Shown here piece after piece: positions 1 to 12,200 of a stretch of DNA of 64,000 nt (its first letter is position 1; each line of letters starts with the position of its first letter). Made by a program: the position numbers and the translations under genes. The DNA is from Thysanoteuthis rhombus (lineage: Eukaryota; Mollusca; Cephalopoda; Oegopsida; Thysanoteuthidae): the NCBI GenBank assembly GCA_963457665.1, contig OY735218.1:44935158-44999157 (forward strand). The letters are read 5' to 3'. A model generated the notes under the pieces. The model was not told where the DNA came from. It made no database searches and saw nothing but the letters and a program-made list of their open reading frames with translations.

Positions 1-213
1 TTGCAATTCTGTTTTTATGTCTACTTCACAGGAACTTTTTTTTTTGGTTGGGGAGTTTCCGTTTTTTTACATTTTCTTTATCTTTTCATTATCCGCAGAA
101 ACAAATCCGAGACACAAGCCAACGTGTGAATCTCTGCTCAAACCTAACAAATAGACTATGTAAAAAACAAACAGCGCAGAGCATGCACACACACACGTGC
201 AGTAGTACACACT

Positions 214-659
<446 letters not shown>

Positions 660-965
660 ACGTAGGGAAACTCGTCCATTATAAGCTATTATGGCAATGC
701 TCTTCCAACTCTGGAATGGAGCACTCTGGTGGATGGGGAATTGTGTGTAAGTAAAATATTTCGCTTAAATTCGATCCTTTTGACCGTCCAGTTCTGCGTA
801 GGGCAAGGTAAAATGCTAGCCTCTGGGTCTGAAATGAAGGTTTCAATCCTACCTCGTGGTACTAGATGGGATATTGGATAGTCTGAAGAGTTATAATACC
901 ACAAAACAGCTGTCTGTGGATGACATAATTAATATATATATATGTGTGTGTGTGTGTGTATATAG
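660..965 (-). repeat. Interspersed repeat with (TA)n(TG)n edge, copy 1
   Basis: On the minus strand this starts with CATCCACAGACAGCTGTTTT and runs through CCAGTACCACGAGG-like and CAGACCC-like blocks to AAGAGCATTGCC. The same order of blocks occurs on the plus strand at 9901-10140. In both copies the CATCCACAG end abuts a (TA)n-(TG)n microsatellite, which suggests that the microsatellite belongs to the element. The 71-codon minus-strand frame here and the matching frame at 9.9 kb share a short block reading HPVPRGRIETF in the second copy, but no protein family is recognised. The element class is unknown. Confidence 0.7.
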
Positions 966-969
966 CTAA

Positions 970-2240
970 TTTATGTTTTTATATACATACATAAACACAC
1001 ACTAGCTATATACACCTGCATTTATCATAAAAAAGGTAAGTATAGGTAAATGATCGTGTAGTGGCTGCGTCTGCATTGATCTAGCACTTCTACACAGTGA
1101 AAAAGGACCAACAAGTAGTTTTCAGTTTCTATGTGATTCTACCTGGCTGTGTGTGTCAAGCGTACCCGTTGCACAACTCGAGCGATCAATTTGAAAACTC
1201 GAAAAATCGAAAACTGAGTTTTGGTGACAATTTTGATTGACAGTTTTTAATAGTAGCACTCATATACTTGTGCTATCGAGGGTACCCCAGGTTTGTTTGG
1301 GGTGATCATTGATTATAATCTATTTTGGCTTCCTAAGCCCGCTGAAGCTTCACCAGACCCTAATTAACCGTACCTTTTGGTAACATATTCTCTCCTCTGT
1401 CAGTTTCCAGCTCCTAACATTACTGGACGAGGATTTTACCCATAGCTATCGTGAGAGGAGATTAATCCATCTTTTTCTCGATGGCATTAATGCAAAATGA
1501 ATACAGATTGTCCCACTCTGAATTTGAATTCGACTCGCCAATCACATTTCCTGCACTTCTAATCGGCTTGGCTACCGGCATCTCCTCTTTCTAATCAAAG
1601 CCGCCGGCTCTATGGTTCATGGCACACTGGGCAAGCTGAAGTTCGGTACCCTTAAAAGTTTGATTGAGCCTGTTGTCAGTCATGAGAATTTTCTTTCCCA
1701 ATTATTTCTTTGGTGTTTTACCACAATATATAGTATTTGAAAAGTTTTCCTGGAAAATCTGACTTCACATGAAGAAATTTTTGTAATTTTGACATTCTAT
1801 TTGTTTAATTAATTCATTTCCTCATTTAGATTCGGAAATTCTTAACGTCTCAGGCAATCAACAGGAGCTCTCTTGCATTGGAGCCCTTGAAAACTGTCTG
1901 AGTTGCCATTACTTAAGGTCAGTTGTGTTCGTAATCGAAGTCAACCAATAAATCCTTCCTGTTTCAATGAATGACATCCTTCATCCTCCCTTTCAGGAAA
2001 AGATTTATCATTACGCAATGCTCCACTGACATTGGCCTCCAAATTTCGACTGAAGAAGGGCAAAATGGCCTCATTATTGAGGCAAATACGAAACTACAAT
2101 GGTAATGAGAAGTAACCACATTAATGTTTCTATATCTACTGGTTTACGACTTCGAATTCACAACCAAGTATAATAGCTACGCTCGAAGTGGAAATAATTT
2201 GATATTGGGAATACACGTGTACAAAAGTATGTATAATTAG
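970..2240. other. Anonymous sequence with a short TIR-family fragment
   Basis: No gene is recognised. At about 1117-1180 there is a fragment resembling the start of the TIR family described at 5551 (CAGTTTC, then a GATTCTACCTGGCTG block and a CAAGCGTACC-like block). At 1222-1255 there is a GACAGTTTTTAA-like end. This may be a decayed copy of that family. The rest (1260-2240) shows nothing supportable. Confidence 0.4.
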
Positions 2241-2242
<2 letters not shown>

Positions 2243-2294
<52 letters not shown>

Positions 2295-2295
2295 A
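2243..2295. repeat. (CA)n(TA)n microsatellite
   Basis: About 15 CA units are followed by about 11 TA units. The tract directly abuts the mariner-like terminal sequence that starts at about 2296. Confidence 0.95.
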
Positions 2296-2500
2296 AGGGT
2301 TTGTCCGAAAAGTATCTAGCCATTTTAAATATCTCAAGAACTGATCTTTTGGCCTCGATGAAAATTGGCAACCAATCTGAAAAAATCTTACTGTCCATGT
2401 GTTAATAAATGTACTCCCGTGGTTCAACCCAGTACCCCACCCATTCCCCTTGTCTCGTGCAGGTTTTTCGATAAAACATCGCATCATCAATTGTCTCCCT
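2296..2500. mobile_element. Mariner-like terminal fragment
   Basis: The block begins with GGTTTGTCCGAAAAGTATCT followed by AGCCATTT. This matches the ends at 48711, 53333 and 55016. Two of those (53333 and 55016) adjoin recognisable mariner transposase C-terminal codons on the minus strand, so this end is interpreted as a mariner inverted-repeat end. No transposase is readable here. Like the copy at 48711, it lacks the C-terminal codons and may be the opposite (5') end. Confidence 0.5.
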
Positions 2501-4430
2501 TAGATTCAAGAAGAGGCCCTGTATGACTTGTGGTTTTTCGCTGGTGATCGAAAAATGATTTCAAATCGTGGGCGAGATGAAGGACAACGCTGCTGATAGA
2601 AGGGCCAATGGGATAAGTATTAGAGCTTCCAAGGGGGAGTTGCTGTGAAGGAGACTTTGCAATTGCTGTGGCTAGACTATATTTGCGTACATATTATATA
2701 AACACTTCCAGGGCGCACATTGTGCTCTATATTTTAGATAGGGGCCATAAAAGATAAATCAATTATAATTTCATAATATAGGGCATACAGTAATTGATTT
2801 TAATATGTGGATCACAACAGTTTGATCATTTAACAAAATGTTCATGGCATAGAAATGAATCAACCCGACTGTAGTGATTTACATTATAAAATGAATTATA
2901 TATATATGTAGAGAGAGAAGAGAGAGAGAGAGGGGGATATATTTACCAGTCAACTCATTGATACAATGTTTTGCTCGATCAATGCATTGGTTGATTGATA
3001 GTAACTTATGTTTTCAGTATTATCATTAGGTTTCATACCGTCTATCTTTTTTTCAGAAAACTTTGCAGATGAAGTCACGTAAAAAAAATATGATGGAAGG
3101 ATTAGCAGTGTCAAACTCCAGAGTCAAATGTTACCTTGAAAATCAGAGTCCCTGGAATTCTGGCTCGTGTCCCTTTCCTTGTTGACCTTTGATGGTATTT
3201 TGTTCTGTTTTAATATCATTTTTGCCAGTATTGAAGATATGTGGATTTTTCTAGGACGTTGTTGTATTCCCAGTAATCAAAGCGAAAGGATTTGAAAGAG
3301 TGAACATCGAATGACGCCACCAGAACATGATATCATCATGCAGACCCTATAACAACGATAGGCATGATATACTTTAAAAATCATTTGAATCAGACCAAAT
3401 GATGTTACCACACTACAGCGTAATCAGAAATAAAAAAGTATATGGAAAATATCGGGTTAGTTTATTCCAAAACTTTCAAATCACCAAATTAAGCATTGTT
3501 GGAAATATCATTCCGTTTATAAAGAAATATCTACCTATTCTAGAAATGGCATTGGTCCAAATAGTTGATGAGAACTTTTCTCCAGTGAATAAAAAAAATC
3601 CGAATTCATAAGCGATGAACTAATTATATCTCTACAGTCTCACCCTACAACCTACTTATCAAACCTATTTTTATCTCTTAAAGAAAATGCCCATCTACTC
3701 TCAACACTTTTGTACCTTCCCTTTGCATACAAAGACTCATCTTGTCAGTGTCATAAGGCGACGGTTTCCACAAATAGGATTATGACTCTGGAACTCTTTA
3801 TTAAGTTAATTAAATTGCTTTTTCCCGACGTTAACATTACCTTTTTGTGTTTTGTTCTTTTCTTTCTTGCAAACACAAAGCTGCAAGCAATAAATAATGT
3901 AGACTCTTGGGCGACAAGTCGCAATAGTGAAAATCCGGGCGGCTTGGTAGGTCATCGATTAGTATGTACTAATATCACTACTAGAGACATTTATATCATT
4001 TGGGCTCAGAATAAGTTGTATCAGCAGTCGACAAGCATTGGAAATATTGTGCAGAAGTTCCAATAGATATGACAACATCATGGAATATCGAATAATTCAA
4101 TTGTAGCTATTGGTGTATTTCGGTGAGTTCTGTCTTATAAGTTCGAAGAATAGTATTCTATTATTATCACCATTAATTTCTTTCATCTTAATTTTAGTTA
4201 TTTTTAAATGGAAAATAATTAAAGATAATTTATTGCTCTTTAGTCAACAAAACATGTGCTTGATAAGAAATAGTCCTATTCTATGAAGTTCTGAATTTCA
4301 CCTTATTTTTGCTTTGTATACAACAATTTCGTACGATCACATCGAGTCTGTTCATTACCTAAAAAGATGAGCGAATGGGGATAACGGAAGCCGTATTCAG
4401 CCATAAGATTATTTTGCTGCCGTCTCAGCC
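2500..4430. other. Anonymous sequence, no gene recognised
   Basis: The stretch holds a short (GA)n-rich patch at about 2894-2945. It also holds two open frames (3399-3611 and 3710-4066, plus strand) whose translations show no known domain, repeat structure or signal of coding. I see nothing else supportable. Confidence 0.6.
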
Positions 4431-4439
4431 TTTGCTCTA

Positions 4440-4662
4440 CCGTATGATAACAGAACATCTTTCCTAATTGGGACCAGACACAATCCGATCATGTGTCTTC
4501 CATGGAGAACCATGGAGGGCACATGACAGAGTGCTCTCCTAGAGGCTACTTTATTTGTATAGAGTGGTAGCAATCAGTTTAGTTTCGGCAAAAGGTCACA
4601 CTCATGGACACCAAGTGAAGAGTGAACTACCCAGCTGGAATTCTTAACCATTACACTACGTG
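4440..4662 (-). mobile_element. Possible tRNA-derived SINE
   Basis: Read on the minus strand, the end at 4643-4659 gives TAGTGTAATGGTTAAGA, close to a tRNA pol III A box. About 20 bases on (4617-4627) AGTTCACTCTT weakly resembles a B box. The sequence that follows is not tRNA-like, as expected for a SINE body. It does not fold convincingly as a full tRNA, so it is not called as a tRNA gene. Confidence 0.4.
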
Positions 4663-4664
4663 AT

Positions 4665-5545
4665 AAGAACTAAAACCATTGGAGCCAGTGATAGTCTCAG
4701 AGATTGGCTTGAAAAACACTGTTTGACTCAAAGCTATGGGTACTGGCCAAAATAAGCATCGAACAGTATCAAAAAGAACAAAGAACGTAAAGGAAACCTA
4801 AAGATGGCACCCTTTTGACGTCATTCAGAAATTGTTAGAAATCTCACAGTTTGGGTTTCCCAAACGAGCTTAAAAAATTATCCTCGGTAATAAAAATCAC
4901 AAATTGACTTAATGACGAGAAAAGACTTAATCAGCAAGTTCAGGACTAATATTATCGAAGCATCTAGACGAGCAGACTATTTTTTTCAGCTTATTCCAAC
5001 GGGTGCTAATATTCTAAAAACGGACATAATTTATAATTGCTTTATATAGAGGATCAAATAAAAACTCTGCAAACATCACATGATTCCTGAACGGCTCACA
5101 GAAAAGAATAAAAAAGCGAATAATCCCATAATTAACTTCGACGATTTTCTATGAATAACAATTCGATTATTCTAGGAATTGTGGTGCGTCTAGTTCTAAC
5201 AAACTTGCCACTATTTTTTCCTCCTCGGAATCTGAATGCAGAATATTTACCCTTTTCTTTCACTCTTCTCTTTTGGCTTTTAGAATGACTTAACCTCGCG
5301 GCAACGGTTTAGCAGAAATCAATGCAATTTCCTATTTTGACCGATTCGTTGCTAAAAGCAAAAAATAAATCTTTTATCATTCTCCACGCAATTTAGTATC
5401 TTTTGGTTGCTTTTATTTCAATTACATTTTGTCACCTTTGTAAAACGTTTATTTCTTCATATCAAAATAATCCTCGAAAATAATCCTGGACAATAATCCT
5501 CGAAAATAATCCTCAAAAATGATGATTATGCAAAGCCTAGCAACA
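4665..5545. other. Anonymous AT-rich sequence
   Basis: No gene is recognised. A short local repeat of TAATCCTCGAAAA / TAATCCTGGACAA type occurs at about 5468-5518, just before the TIR element at 5551. Confidence 0.6.
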
Positions 5546-5550
5546 GCTAT

Positions 5551-5950
5551 TAGAAACTGTCATCCAAACTGTCAACATAGGTTTCCTCAGTTTTTGAGTT
5601 GGCTGGATGTGTATGTATGTATCATGCGTACAGCCCCCACCATCAGAGCTAGAAGACTGAAAGTTCAATCAGTATGTCTACAAAGAACTTTTTTTCCATC
5701 CCACCTCCGATTAGGTTTTTTAGTCGGGATAAGGGGGTTCAATTTGCAATGTAACTTTCTGCTAAATTGGCCACTCAGTTTGTGTCCAGCAGCGTTCATG
5801 CTTGTTTTTTCATTTTCAAATTCTGAACTTTTTTCTGACTACTGCCTTACAAAAATCGAGATAAGTAAACTTATTCATTGATCACCTATTTCCCCAATGT
5901 TTTAATGGATCATATGCTGCCAACAGATGTTGGTCACGTAACGCTCTCTA
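5551..5950 (+). mobile_element. TIR element (MITE-like), TA-flanked, copy 1
   Basis: The copy starts TA-GAAACTGTCA and ends in a degraded GTAACGCTCTC-TA. It contains the family core blocks: GTTTCCTCAG, a CATGCGTACAGCC block, TTCAATTTGCAATGTAA, a TTCATTGATCACC block and GTTGGTCACG. The same order of blocks is seen in at least eight other places in this window in both orientations. Ends of GAAACYRTCA flanked by TA suggest a non-autonomous Tc1/mariner-type element, which is an inference from the TIR and TA target site. The 120-codon frame crossing it (5519-5881) has no known domain and is not preserved in the other copies. Confidence 0.7.
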
Positions 5951-5959
5951 TTTAGTGAA

Positions 5960-6870
5960 TAATCAGATCTGCTTCTTTTTTTATGTTGTTATGAAATGTT
6001 TCTTGAATATTTAGATGGGGTACGACATAGACAACAACAAAAAAATCGGTAAACATTTAATCAAAACATGAACAGTTGAAGCAATAGCTTTTTTTCCAAC
6101 AATTTTCTCGTGATGTTCGGCCCTTTTTATAAATTTTTTAGGTTTAGATAAAAGCATAAATCATAACTTCCCTATTATTGAACCGTCTATTATGGATATA
6201 AAGTTCGGATTGCTTAAAAAGATGATAATTTGTAAGAGAAACATGGATGCTGCAGGATTATATATCCTAATGCTCTATGCTTCACTGTCATGGTGAATTT
6301 CATTCAGTTCACGTATGATGCATCTTTTCAACTTTAAAGCCATTCCAATTGCCCTACGACGACGCCACATCATTACTGTTCAAGTTCTAAAGTTTTGCAA
6401 TCACATTGTACTTATAAAATATGAAAAAACATTATGCTGAGGCACAGGATTATCATCGTGACTGTCACATTGACAACGGAGCTTTACCTCATGAAAAAGG
6501 ATCCATATTTTGAAGAGGAAAACTTCAATTAAAAAATTGAAATTGTTTATTTCGTCCAATTAAGTAAATGATTTTGCAGAAGTGCAGAATGTGGTTTTTG
6601 TTATTTATTTGATTATCTGTGTGTGTATTCGTATTTTTGTTTTCTGCGTATATGTGTACGCATGCATATGGTAGGAATAGTATCATTAATGATTGTCCCA
6701 ACAGTTAATTAGGCTGATAATTAATTATGATGACCGGAGAAATGGGTACATTGTAGTTATAAACGTCAAGCTAATTACAATCTACAAATATTCACTCACA
6801 TACATGAGTGGACGCTTGTGGTAGACTGATGGTTATATTGTTTCGCAAACTGATTCGCTAGTGCAGTGAG
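5960..6870. other. Anonymous sequence
   Basis: AT-rich sequence without recognisable genes or repeats beyond short homopolymers. Confidence 0.6.
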
Positions 6871-7110
6871 TTCAATAATCAATTGTGGCCTTATACCAGA
6901 CTGTGTCAAGATTCATAACGAAATTGTAAGACAAGGGCATCTACCGTAGAATGATAGTTAAAAAGATTATCTCGCATATTATTCTAATAGTTGTGAATTT
7001 GACTAGCATTGGGTGCTCGATAACCGTGACTTTGTGCCAGACTAAGTTAAGAACTATAAACCTTATAATCCAAGACAAGAGCACCTACGAAGAGCGATGG
7101 TAAGAAATCG
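6870..7110 (-). repeat. Two tandem copies of a ~140-bp repeat
   Basis: CCAGACTGTGTCAAG (6896 region) and CCAGACTAAGTTAAG (7036 region) lie about 140 bp apart. Each is followed by an AGACAAGRGCAYCTAC block. On the opposite strand the same words (AACTTAGTCTGGCACAAAG-like) recur in the tandem repeats at 18411-18600, so this is one repeat family in two places. Confidence 0.6.
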
Positions 7111-7164
7111 CAACTCTGTCACCCTATCACACCCTCTCACGCCCTTTCTCCACCTCTTCTACCC

Positions 7165-7195
<31 letters not shown>

Positions 7196-7260
7196 CCTTC
7201 TCTCCTCTTTCGTCCTGTTCACCCTGTCTCTCTCTTTCACTCTTCACAACAACCTCGGAT
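7100..7260 (+). repeat. TC-rich block with (TGTC)n, shared with 9350-9430
   Basis: A (TGTC)7 tract at 7166-7195 is followed by CCTTCTCTCC and TTTCGTCCTGTTCAC-like words. These are repeated almost exactly at 9369-9422 after a shorter (TGTC)n tract. The open frame across it is low-complexity and not a gene. Confidence 0.7.
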
Positions 7261-7279
7261 GGGATCAGGTTTCCGATAA

Positions 7280-8095
7280 TGCAAGGTCGGTTCCAAGATC
7301 AGCGGAGAGTACTTTTCATCCTTTCGCATCAAAAGTCAAAAAGAAAAAAAATAAGAATAGATAAATTGAATAAAAATAACGCATAATCACAAATTCAAAC
7401 AGAGGAATCAAAGTTACCTTCTTGGGTGTCAAATGCTCCTCGAACCTTCACTGTTTGTGTATCTTCCATTTTGTCTGCAAAGGATCGATATCATTTGGGA
7501 AAAAGTAAAAATCACTTGGAAAATTTGGGATATCGAAATACTGATGCTCGCAGTTAGGTGAGAAGAAAGGATAACGCGAGAGGTTCTTCGATTCAAATTA
7601 CAACACCTCTTACTTCAACTCATAATTCGACCGTTGTTGACAATTCTGAAATTATCCATTAATCATTTATACACTGTACATTACTTTTGATAGAAACCTG
7701 TTCCTCGTTTCCTTAATTTTCGTCATTTATTCAATGATTAAAAAAAATCATTTCACAAATTGATTATTGGATTTTCTTCTTTTCTCTCCATTTCTTCGTT
7801 TATCTTAAATATCATTAATTAGAAATTTGGATACTTATAATGACACTTTAGGAAAGCCTTACCAGCTCTTGATGATGAAGAATTATCGACAGTAGTAGCC
7901 AACAACCAAGGAGCAACGGTTGCGATACCTTTGCAGACTGTATTTAGGAGTATGAAGCCCCTAGCATTCCCCAAATCTCACACCTTTAGTGATATTCTCA
8001 ATGATGTGAAAGATGGCATTTTAAGGATGACAACCTAATATAATTGTAAAAACATTGTTCCAAGTTTTTTTTTTTTTTTGAGAGACTCACAAATG
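7280..8095. other. Anonymous sequence
   Basis: No gene, transposon or RNA signal is recognised. It ends in a poly-T run near 8067-8080. Confidence 0.6.
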
Positions 8096-8104
8096 TACTT
8101 TGAT

Positions 8105-8830
8105 ATTTATAAAACGTTTCGACCAAGTGAGTCAATATGTGTACCTTTACCCTAGCCCTATGCGCTGACTTAGCATTTTGTGTGATTGTAACTTATTCTC
8201 GAATAAGTAGTTCGGTTTCTTGCAGAATACGCTTTGATATGGTTCAATACACAAGAGCTGAGTCTTACATAAAGCAATGATTTTCAATCATTTTCCTCCT
8301 TTCATTAACATCATTTCAATATTTAATTTATGAATGGTTCACAGGAATTCAGATTAACAAATAGTATTCCCTACAATGTATCTTTTCTATTGTATTCCCT
8401 ACAACACAATAGATCTTTTCTACTATATTCCCTCCAGACCATTAGAATGCTATGCAGATTGGGTTAAGGTTTAGGGTTAGGGTTTGGGTCGAGTTAAGGA
8501 TTTCAAAAAAAACTTTTCTTCTGTGTTCTTTTTTAAAGAGACATGCAAATTTCTTTCTATTTTTAGGAAACATTTTGCCCAAGTAAGTCAATATGTGCAC
8601 CTCTACCGTAATCCTACGCACTGAATCAGCACTTTGTATGATTGTAACTTATTTATGCATTAGTAATTCGGTTTTTGCAGAATAATTTTTGATAGGGTTC
8701 AATACACATGAGATAAGACCAACACAAAGCAATAATTTTTCAATCATTTTCTCCTTACAAAGGATTAACGACATCACCATATTTGATTTATGAGAGGTTC
8801 AGAAGAAATTCAGCAGAGCATTTATCTTTA
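8105..8830 (+). repeat. Direct duplication, period ~465 bp
   Basis: Sequence 8115-8360 is repeated in diverged form at 8580-8820. Both contain GTGAGTCAATATGTG / GTAAGTCAATATGTG, a GATTGTAACTTATT block, TAGTTCGGTTTCTTGCAGAA, a GGTTCAATACACA block, AAAGCAAT with TTTTCAATCATTTTC, and a final GGTTCA..GAATTCAG. The linker between them (8360-8570) holds a short 3x tandem of TATTCCCT plus ATCTTTTCTA words and a telomere-like GGTTTAGGGTTAGGG patch. Confidence 0.8.
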
Positions 8831-9090
8831 TTCAGGAAAAATGTTTCCATAGATCGAATATAAAGAAAAGGTTCTCACAAATGAATCAACAAACTCACTT
8901 CAGCGACGAGCTATGACTAACTTTCCAAATATTTTCCTTTATTTGTCTGTTCATAGCTATCTATCTACCTAGCAAGCTAGCTTGATAGATTGCTATCGAG
9001 GTTGGTACTATGAGTCTATAGCCGAATGAAAATAGCATATATCTTACACAAAAATATTTATTCTTCAGCAACAAAATCTTCTTCCTTCTA

Positions 9091-9126
9091 ATTGATTTAA
9101 TTCAGTCCATACTGAATCAAATCAAT
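9091..9126. other. Near-perfect hairpin
   Basis: Arms ATTGATTTAATTCAGT and ACTGAATCAAATCAAT are complementary with one mismatch around a CCAT loop. The pairing words CTTCT / AGAAG just outside may extend it. It could be a relic of a short inverted-repeat element. No terminator or RNA function is implied. Confidence 0.75.
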
Positions 9127-9186
9127 AAGAAGTAATAATCACATAGAAAAAATATTATAGATCAAGTCCACAGATTAGCGAAGGCG

Positions 9187-9440
9187 TTTTCCATCTCCTT
9201 CCACAATGAGCATGATCTCATCTCTCCATCTTATCCCACTGGCACCAATCGTTAACCCTTTACTCCATCAGTTGTCCTTTTCTGCCCAATGCACCCTACC
9301 CAACTCCATTTTTTGTTTGTTTAATTACTTGTACGATATCATTCACCCTGATCCTCTCTTGGTTCCATGTCTGTCTGTCTCTCTCCTTCTCTCCTTTTTC
9401 GTCCTGTTCACTCTGTCTCTCATCTTTATATCACTAAGAG
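9187..9440 (+). repeat. Interspersed repeat family X, copy 1
   Basis: The block has CCATCTCCTTCCACAATGAG, a GGCACCAATCGTT block and TTGTACGATATC. The reverse complement of the same sequence order lies at 49435-49690 and, in part, at 52370-52560. The copies share a translated LFNYLYDI / LFDYLYDI block, but frames are not conserved, so it is treated as non-coding repeat. Its class is unknown. Confidence 0.6.
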
Positions 9441-9746
9441 TTATTCTTAACATTGCTCTTTCCGTCTCCTAACCAATGTTTCCGTAGAACAGTATTTCCA
9501 GAATATCTCAGAGTGTAATCACTCTTCCTACTCTCTTTTACAGGACTTCATCATTGGACATTACTTTTGTCTTTGTTTTGTTCGTCTTTAATACTATTTT
9601 ATTTTATTTTTTCAATTTAGGTCCATCAACAGCAGTTTCTACAATTGATACATTATCAACGAAATGCCTTTAATTATTCTGCGTTCATTCACATTCCTTC
9701 TCAGTCAGTCAATTGTCAAAGTTGTTGAAAGTGCTTTTTGAAATAT

Positions 9747-10280
9747 TATTGTGTCATCCACAGATAGCTCGTTGTAAAGAGTGTTGGTAATATTATATAG
9801 CCTTGTCTTACTCCTTTTCCAATATTCAGCTTGTTAGTATCTTTATGGAGTCCAGGTATTGCAGTGATTTCTGCACACACACACACATATATATATATAT
9901 AGTGTCATCCACAGACAGCTGTTTCGATGTATCAAATCTCTTCTGTGTGGCTATAGACTTTCCATTATCCCATCCAGTACCACGAGGCAGAATTGAAACC
10001 TTCTCTTCAGACCCGGAGGCCGATATCCTACCTCTGGACTACGGAACTGGACAGTCAGTAAGGATTATTAAGCGATATATTTATTTACACAGAAATTCCT
10101 CATCCATAGTGCTCTATTCCTAATGGAAGAGCATTGCGTAAGCTTACGATGGATAATTTACCTCACATAGAGAGTGCTCAACCCTGAATAGAGGAGCATT
10201 GATTATTGTGTCATCCACAGAGAGCTGTTTCGATGTATTACATCTTTTCAGTGTGGCTATAGTCTTTCCATTATCCCATT
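9747..10280 (+). repeat. Interspersed repeat with microsatellite edge, copies 2-3
   Basis: The start word TGTCATCCACAGA occurs three times in the same direction (about 9749, 9902 and 10207). The second and third are followed by AGCTGTTTCGATGTAT and a CTATAG.CTTTCCATTATCCC block. The middle copy is the longest and matches 660-930 in reverse. Its left edge is a (CA)n(TA)n tract (9877-9901), mirroring the first copy. Confidence 0.75.
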
Positions 10281-10281
10281 C

Positions 10282-10283
<2 letters not shown>

Positions 10284-10320
<37 letters not shown>

Positions 10321-10330
10321 CGTGTGCGTA
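10284..10330. repeat. (TG)n microsatellite
   Basis: About 20 TG units with a GTGC-interrupted end. Confidence 0.95.
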
Positions 10331-10369
10331 ACAATTAATTTTATATAATACTAATTTATACCTCGGTCT

Positions 10370-10963
10370 CGCGTTGAAGACTGGTGCATGTTCTATAGAA
10401 TCAAAGGCTTTGTCATAGTCTATGTGAACCAAAGCGGTTTGTTGTATTCTGATACTTTCTCGGTTAGCTGATTTGATGCTGTAGTTGTTCTATTGCGAAG
10501 TAGCCACTTCTAAAACCTGCTTGTTTGCGACGTTGGTTTTCATCAAATCTACTTGTAAGTAATCTCAATAACGACTTGTAAATATTAGACAGTAAAGTAA
10601 TTGAGCAGTACTTACTAAGATCTCGGTCGACTCCTGATTACTATTCCTAAACAGAAGTTTCGGGACAATCCCTTTCCTCGTGAGCATTGTGTGAATAGTT
10701 GCGGTAATGAATTGTAAGTAGTTGTGATAGTCTCACTTGCATTTTAAAAGATCTATCATTATGCCATCTTCGCCTGGGGTTTTCATGCTTTCCATATTTC
10801 GTAGTGCAAAATCTACCTCGTCTGTTGTCATATCTAGGGCATCACTGTTCTGTATCGTAATGTCAATCAGCTGTACTTTTATTTTCGATGGACAGAGGTT
10901 CAGTTCGAAGTGTTCGAAATTAATGAAGAAAAATGCTATGATATTCCATTTGGATAGCGCCAC
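10370..10963 (-). pseudogene. RTE-type LINE reverse transcriptase remnant (motif A region)
   Basis: Minus-strand translation shows NMESMKTPGEDGIMIDLLK near 10735-10800, the conserved segment just before the RT palm in RTE/BovB-type elements. Further on (10370-10450) it shows HIDYDKAFDSIEH, the motif A segment with its catalytic Asp intact. Stops and frame changes separate the two. No motif B or C is found downstream, so it is a truncated, inactive copy. RTE clade assignment rests on resemblance to the remnants at 13.7 and 45 kb. Confidence 0.75.
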
Positions 10964-10964
10964 A

Positions 10965-11900
10965 CTTTGTTTGATGGCAAGGCAAAAGTTGTATTACGTA
11001 AGGTTTGGATTACCATTTATTCTGTTTTTTTCAGAACTCTCTAAATGGAATATTCAATTCCTTTGAAGACTGCAAGTGGCATCATCAATGGTTATTTGGT
11101 GGAAAAGATCGAAAAAGGGATCGAATTCATATGAGAAAATGTATGTCAGTCCAAGTCATCGGGAGTTGGGATTGTGAGTCGTACAGGAGACTGGGTCGGT
11201 GGAAAAAGAGGAGGGGTACACGCTGCCTCTGTAACTATCAAATGAATGTTGAACGCTATTTTCATTTTTTTAATCTTTTTTCGTAAAAGCAAAAAAGTGG
11301 TGTAAAGCGAATTTTCAAAAAGCAGGAGATAATTATGTAGAAAAAAGATATTTTCATCTATTAGGAAAAGAAATGGCCAAGTCCAATCAAAGTCGGAGGC
11401 TACAGACTGTTTTTCACTGTAACAACAAGAACAAAGACAATCCTCACCTAATTCAATGAAGGTAACTCTTCCCAGATTGATTTCGAATATTTAATTATTA
11501 GGAATGATTTCAGTGAAGACTTGCCTCCCTTAATTTTTTGTGTTAAAAATAAGTCAGAATAGAAGTAGAAGTAGATTTTGACCCTGCAGCAGTCAGGTGT
11601 GTTTAAAATTGTTTGTCTTATTCATTTATTTATATGAAATTACATTATATTTTATTTCTTCTGCATTTTTATGGCATTGTTTTGCGGAGCCCAACAAAAT
11701 ATCAATTCTGATGAACTGAACACCTTTTTCAAATGCCTTTCCTCATCAGTTGCTCTTCCATTCTTCAGTGGATGGGGAAGTGTGTTTGGGAGGAAGGTCA
11801 TATTGATTTATTATTTTCTCTTTTGGGTCTCCTGATTCTTTTCTTCGTTTGTTCTTTTTAAAGGAATAATTTGCCAGATGATCTATCGATTTTCGGATCC
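10965..11900. other. Anonymous sequence
   Basis: No gene is recognised. Near 11750-11795 the words TTGCTCTTCCATTCTTCAGT and GGATGGGGAAGTGTGTTTGG resemble part of the repeat at 660-965, so a fragment of that family may be present. Confidence 0.45.
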
Positions 11901-12200
11901 ATGTTTTGGGCCTTTATTTTACAAGCGCATTTTTTTTGTTTTTTTTTTGTTCGTTTCGTCTGTATTTTATAGAGTTGTCTTTTTTCTTTTGTTACTCTAC
12001 TCTTCCTGCCTTCCGAAATTCTTGTTCTTTTATTTTTCTTCTTCTCCTCCTTTTCTTCTCCTTCTTCTTTTTCTCTCTCTTCTTCTCCTTGTTATTGTTG
12101 TTGTTGTTGTTGTTCTTCTTCTTCTTCTTGTTCTGCTTGTTCTTTTTTTAATCCTGCATTTTTTCAACATTTCCCCACGTTTCCCTTCCTTTCCCTCTAT
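11900..12200 (+). repeat. Pyrimidine-rich tract (TTC/TTG)n
   Basis: Long T/C-rich stretch with (TTC)n and (TTG)n runs. It produces 81-110-codon low-complexity Phe/Leu frames that are not genes. Confidence 0.85.

Noticed and set aside
8461..8495. Telomere-like GGTTTAGGGTTAGGG
   Set aside because: Fewer than three imperfect TTAGGG units. Not an interstitial telomere array, though it sits in the duplication linker.
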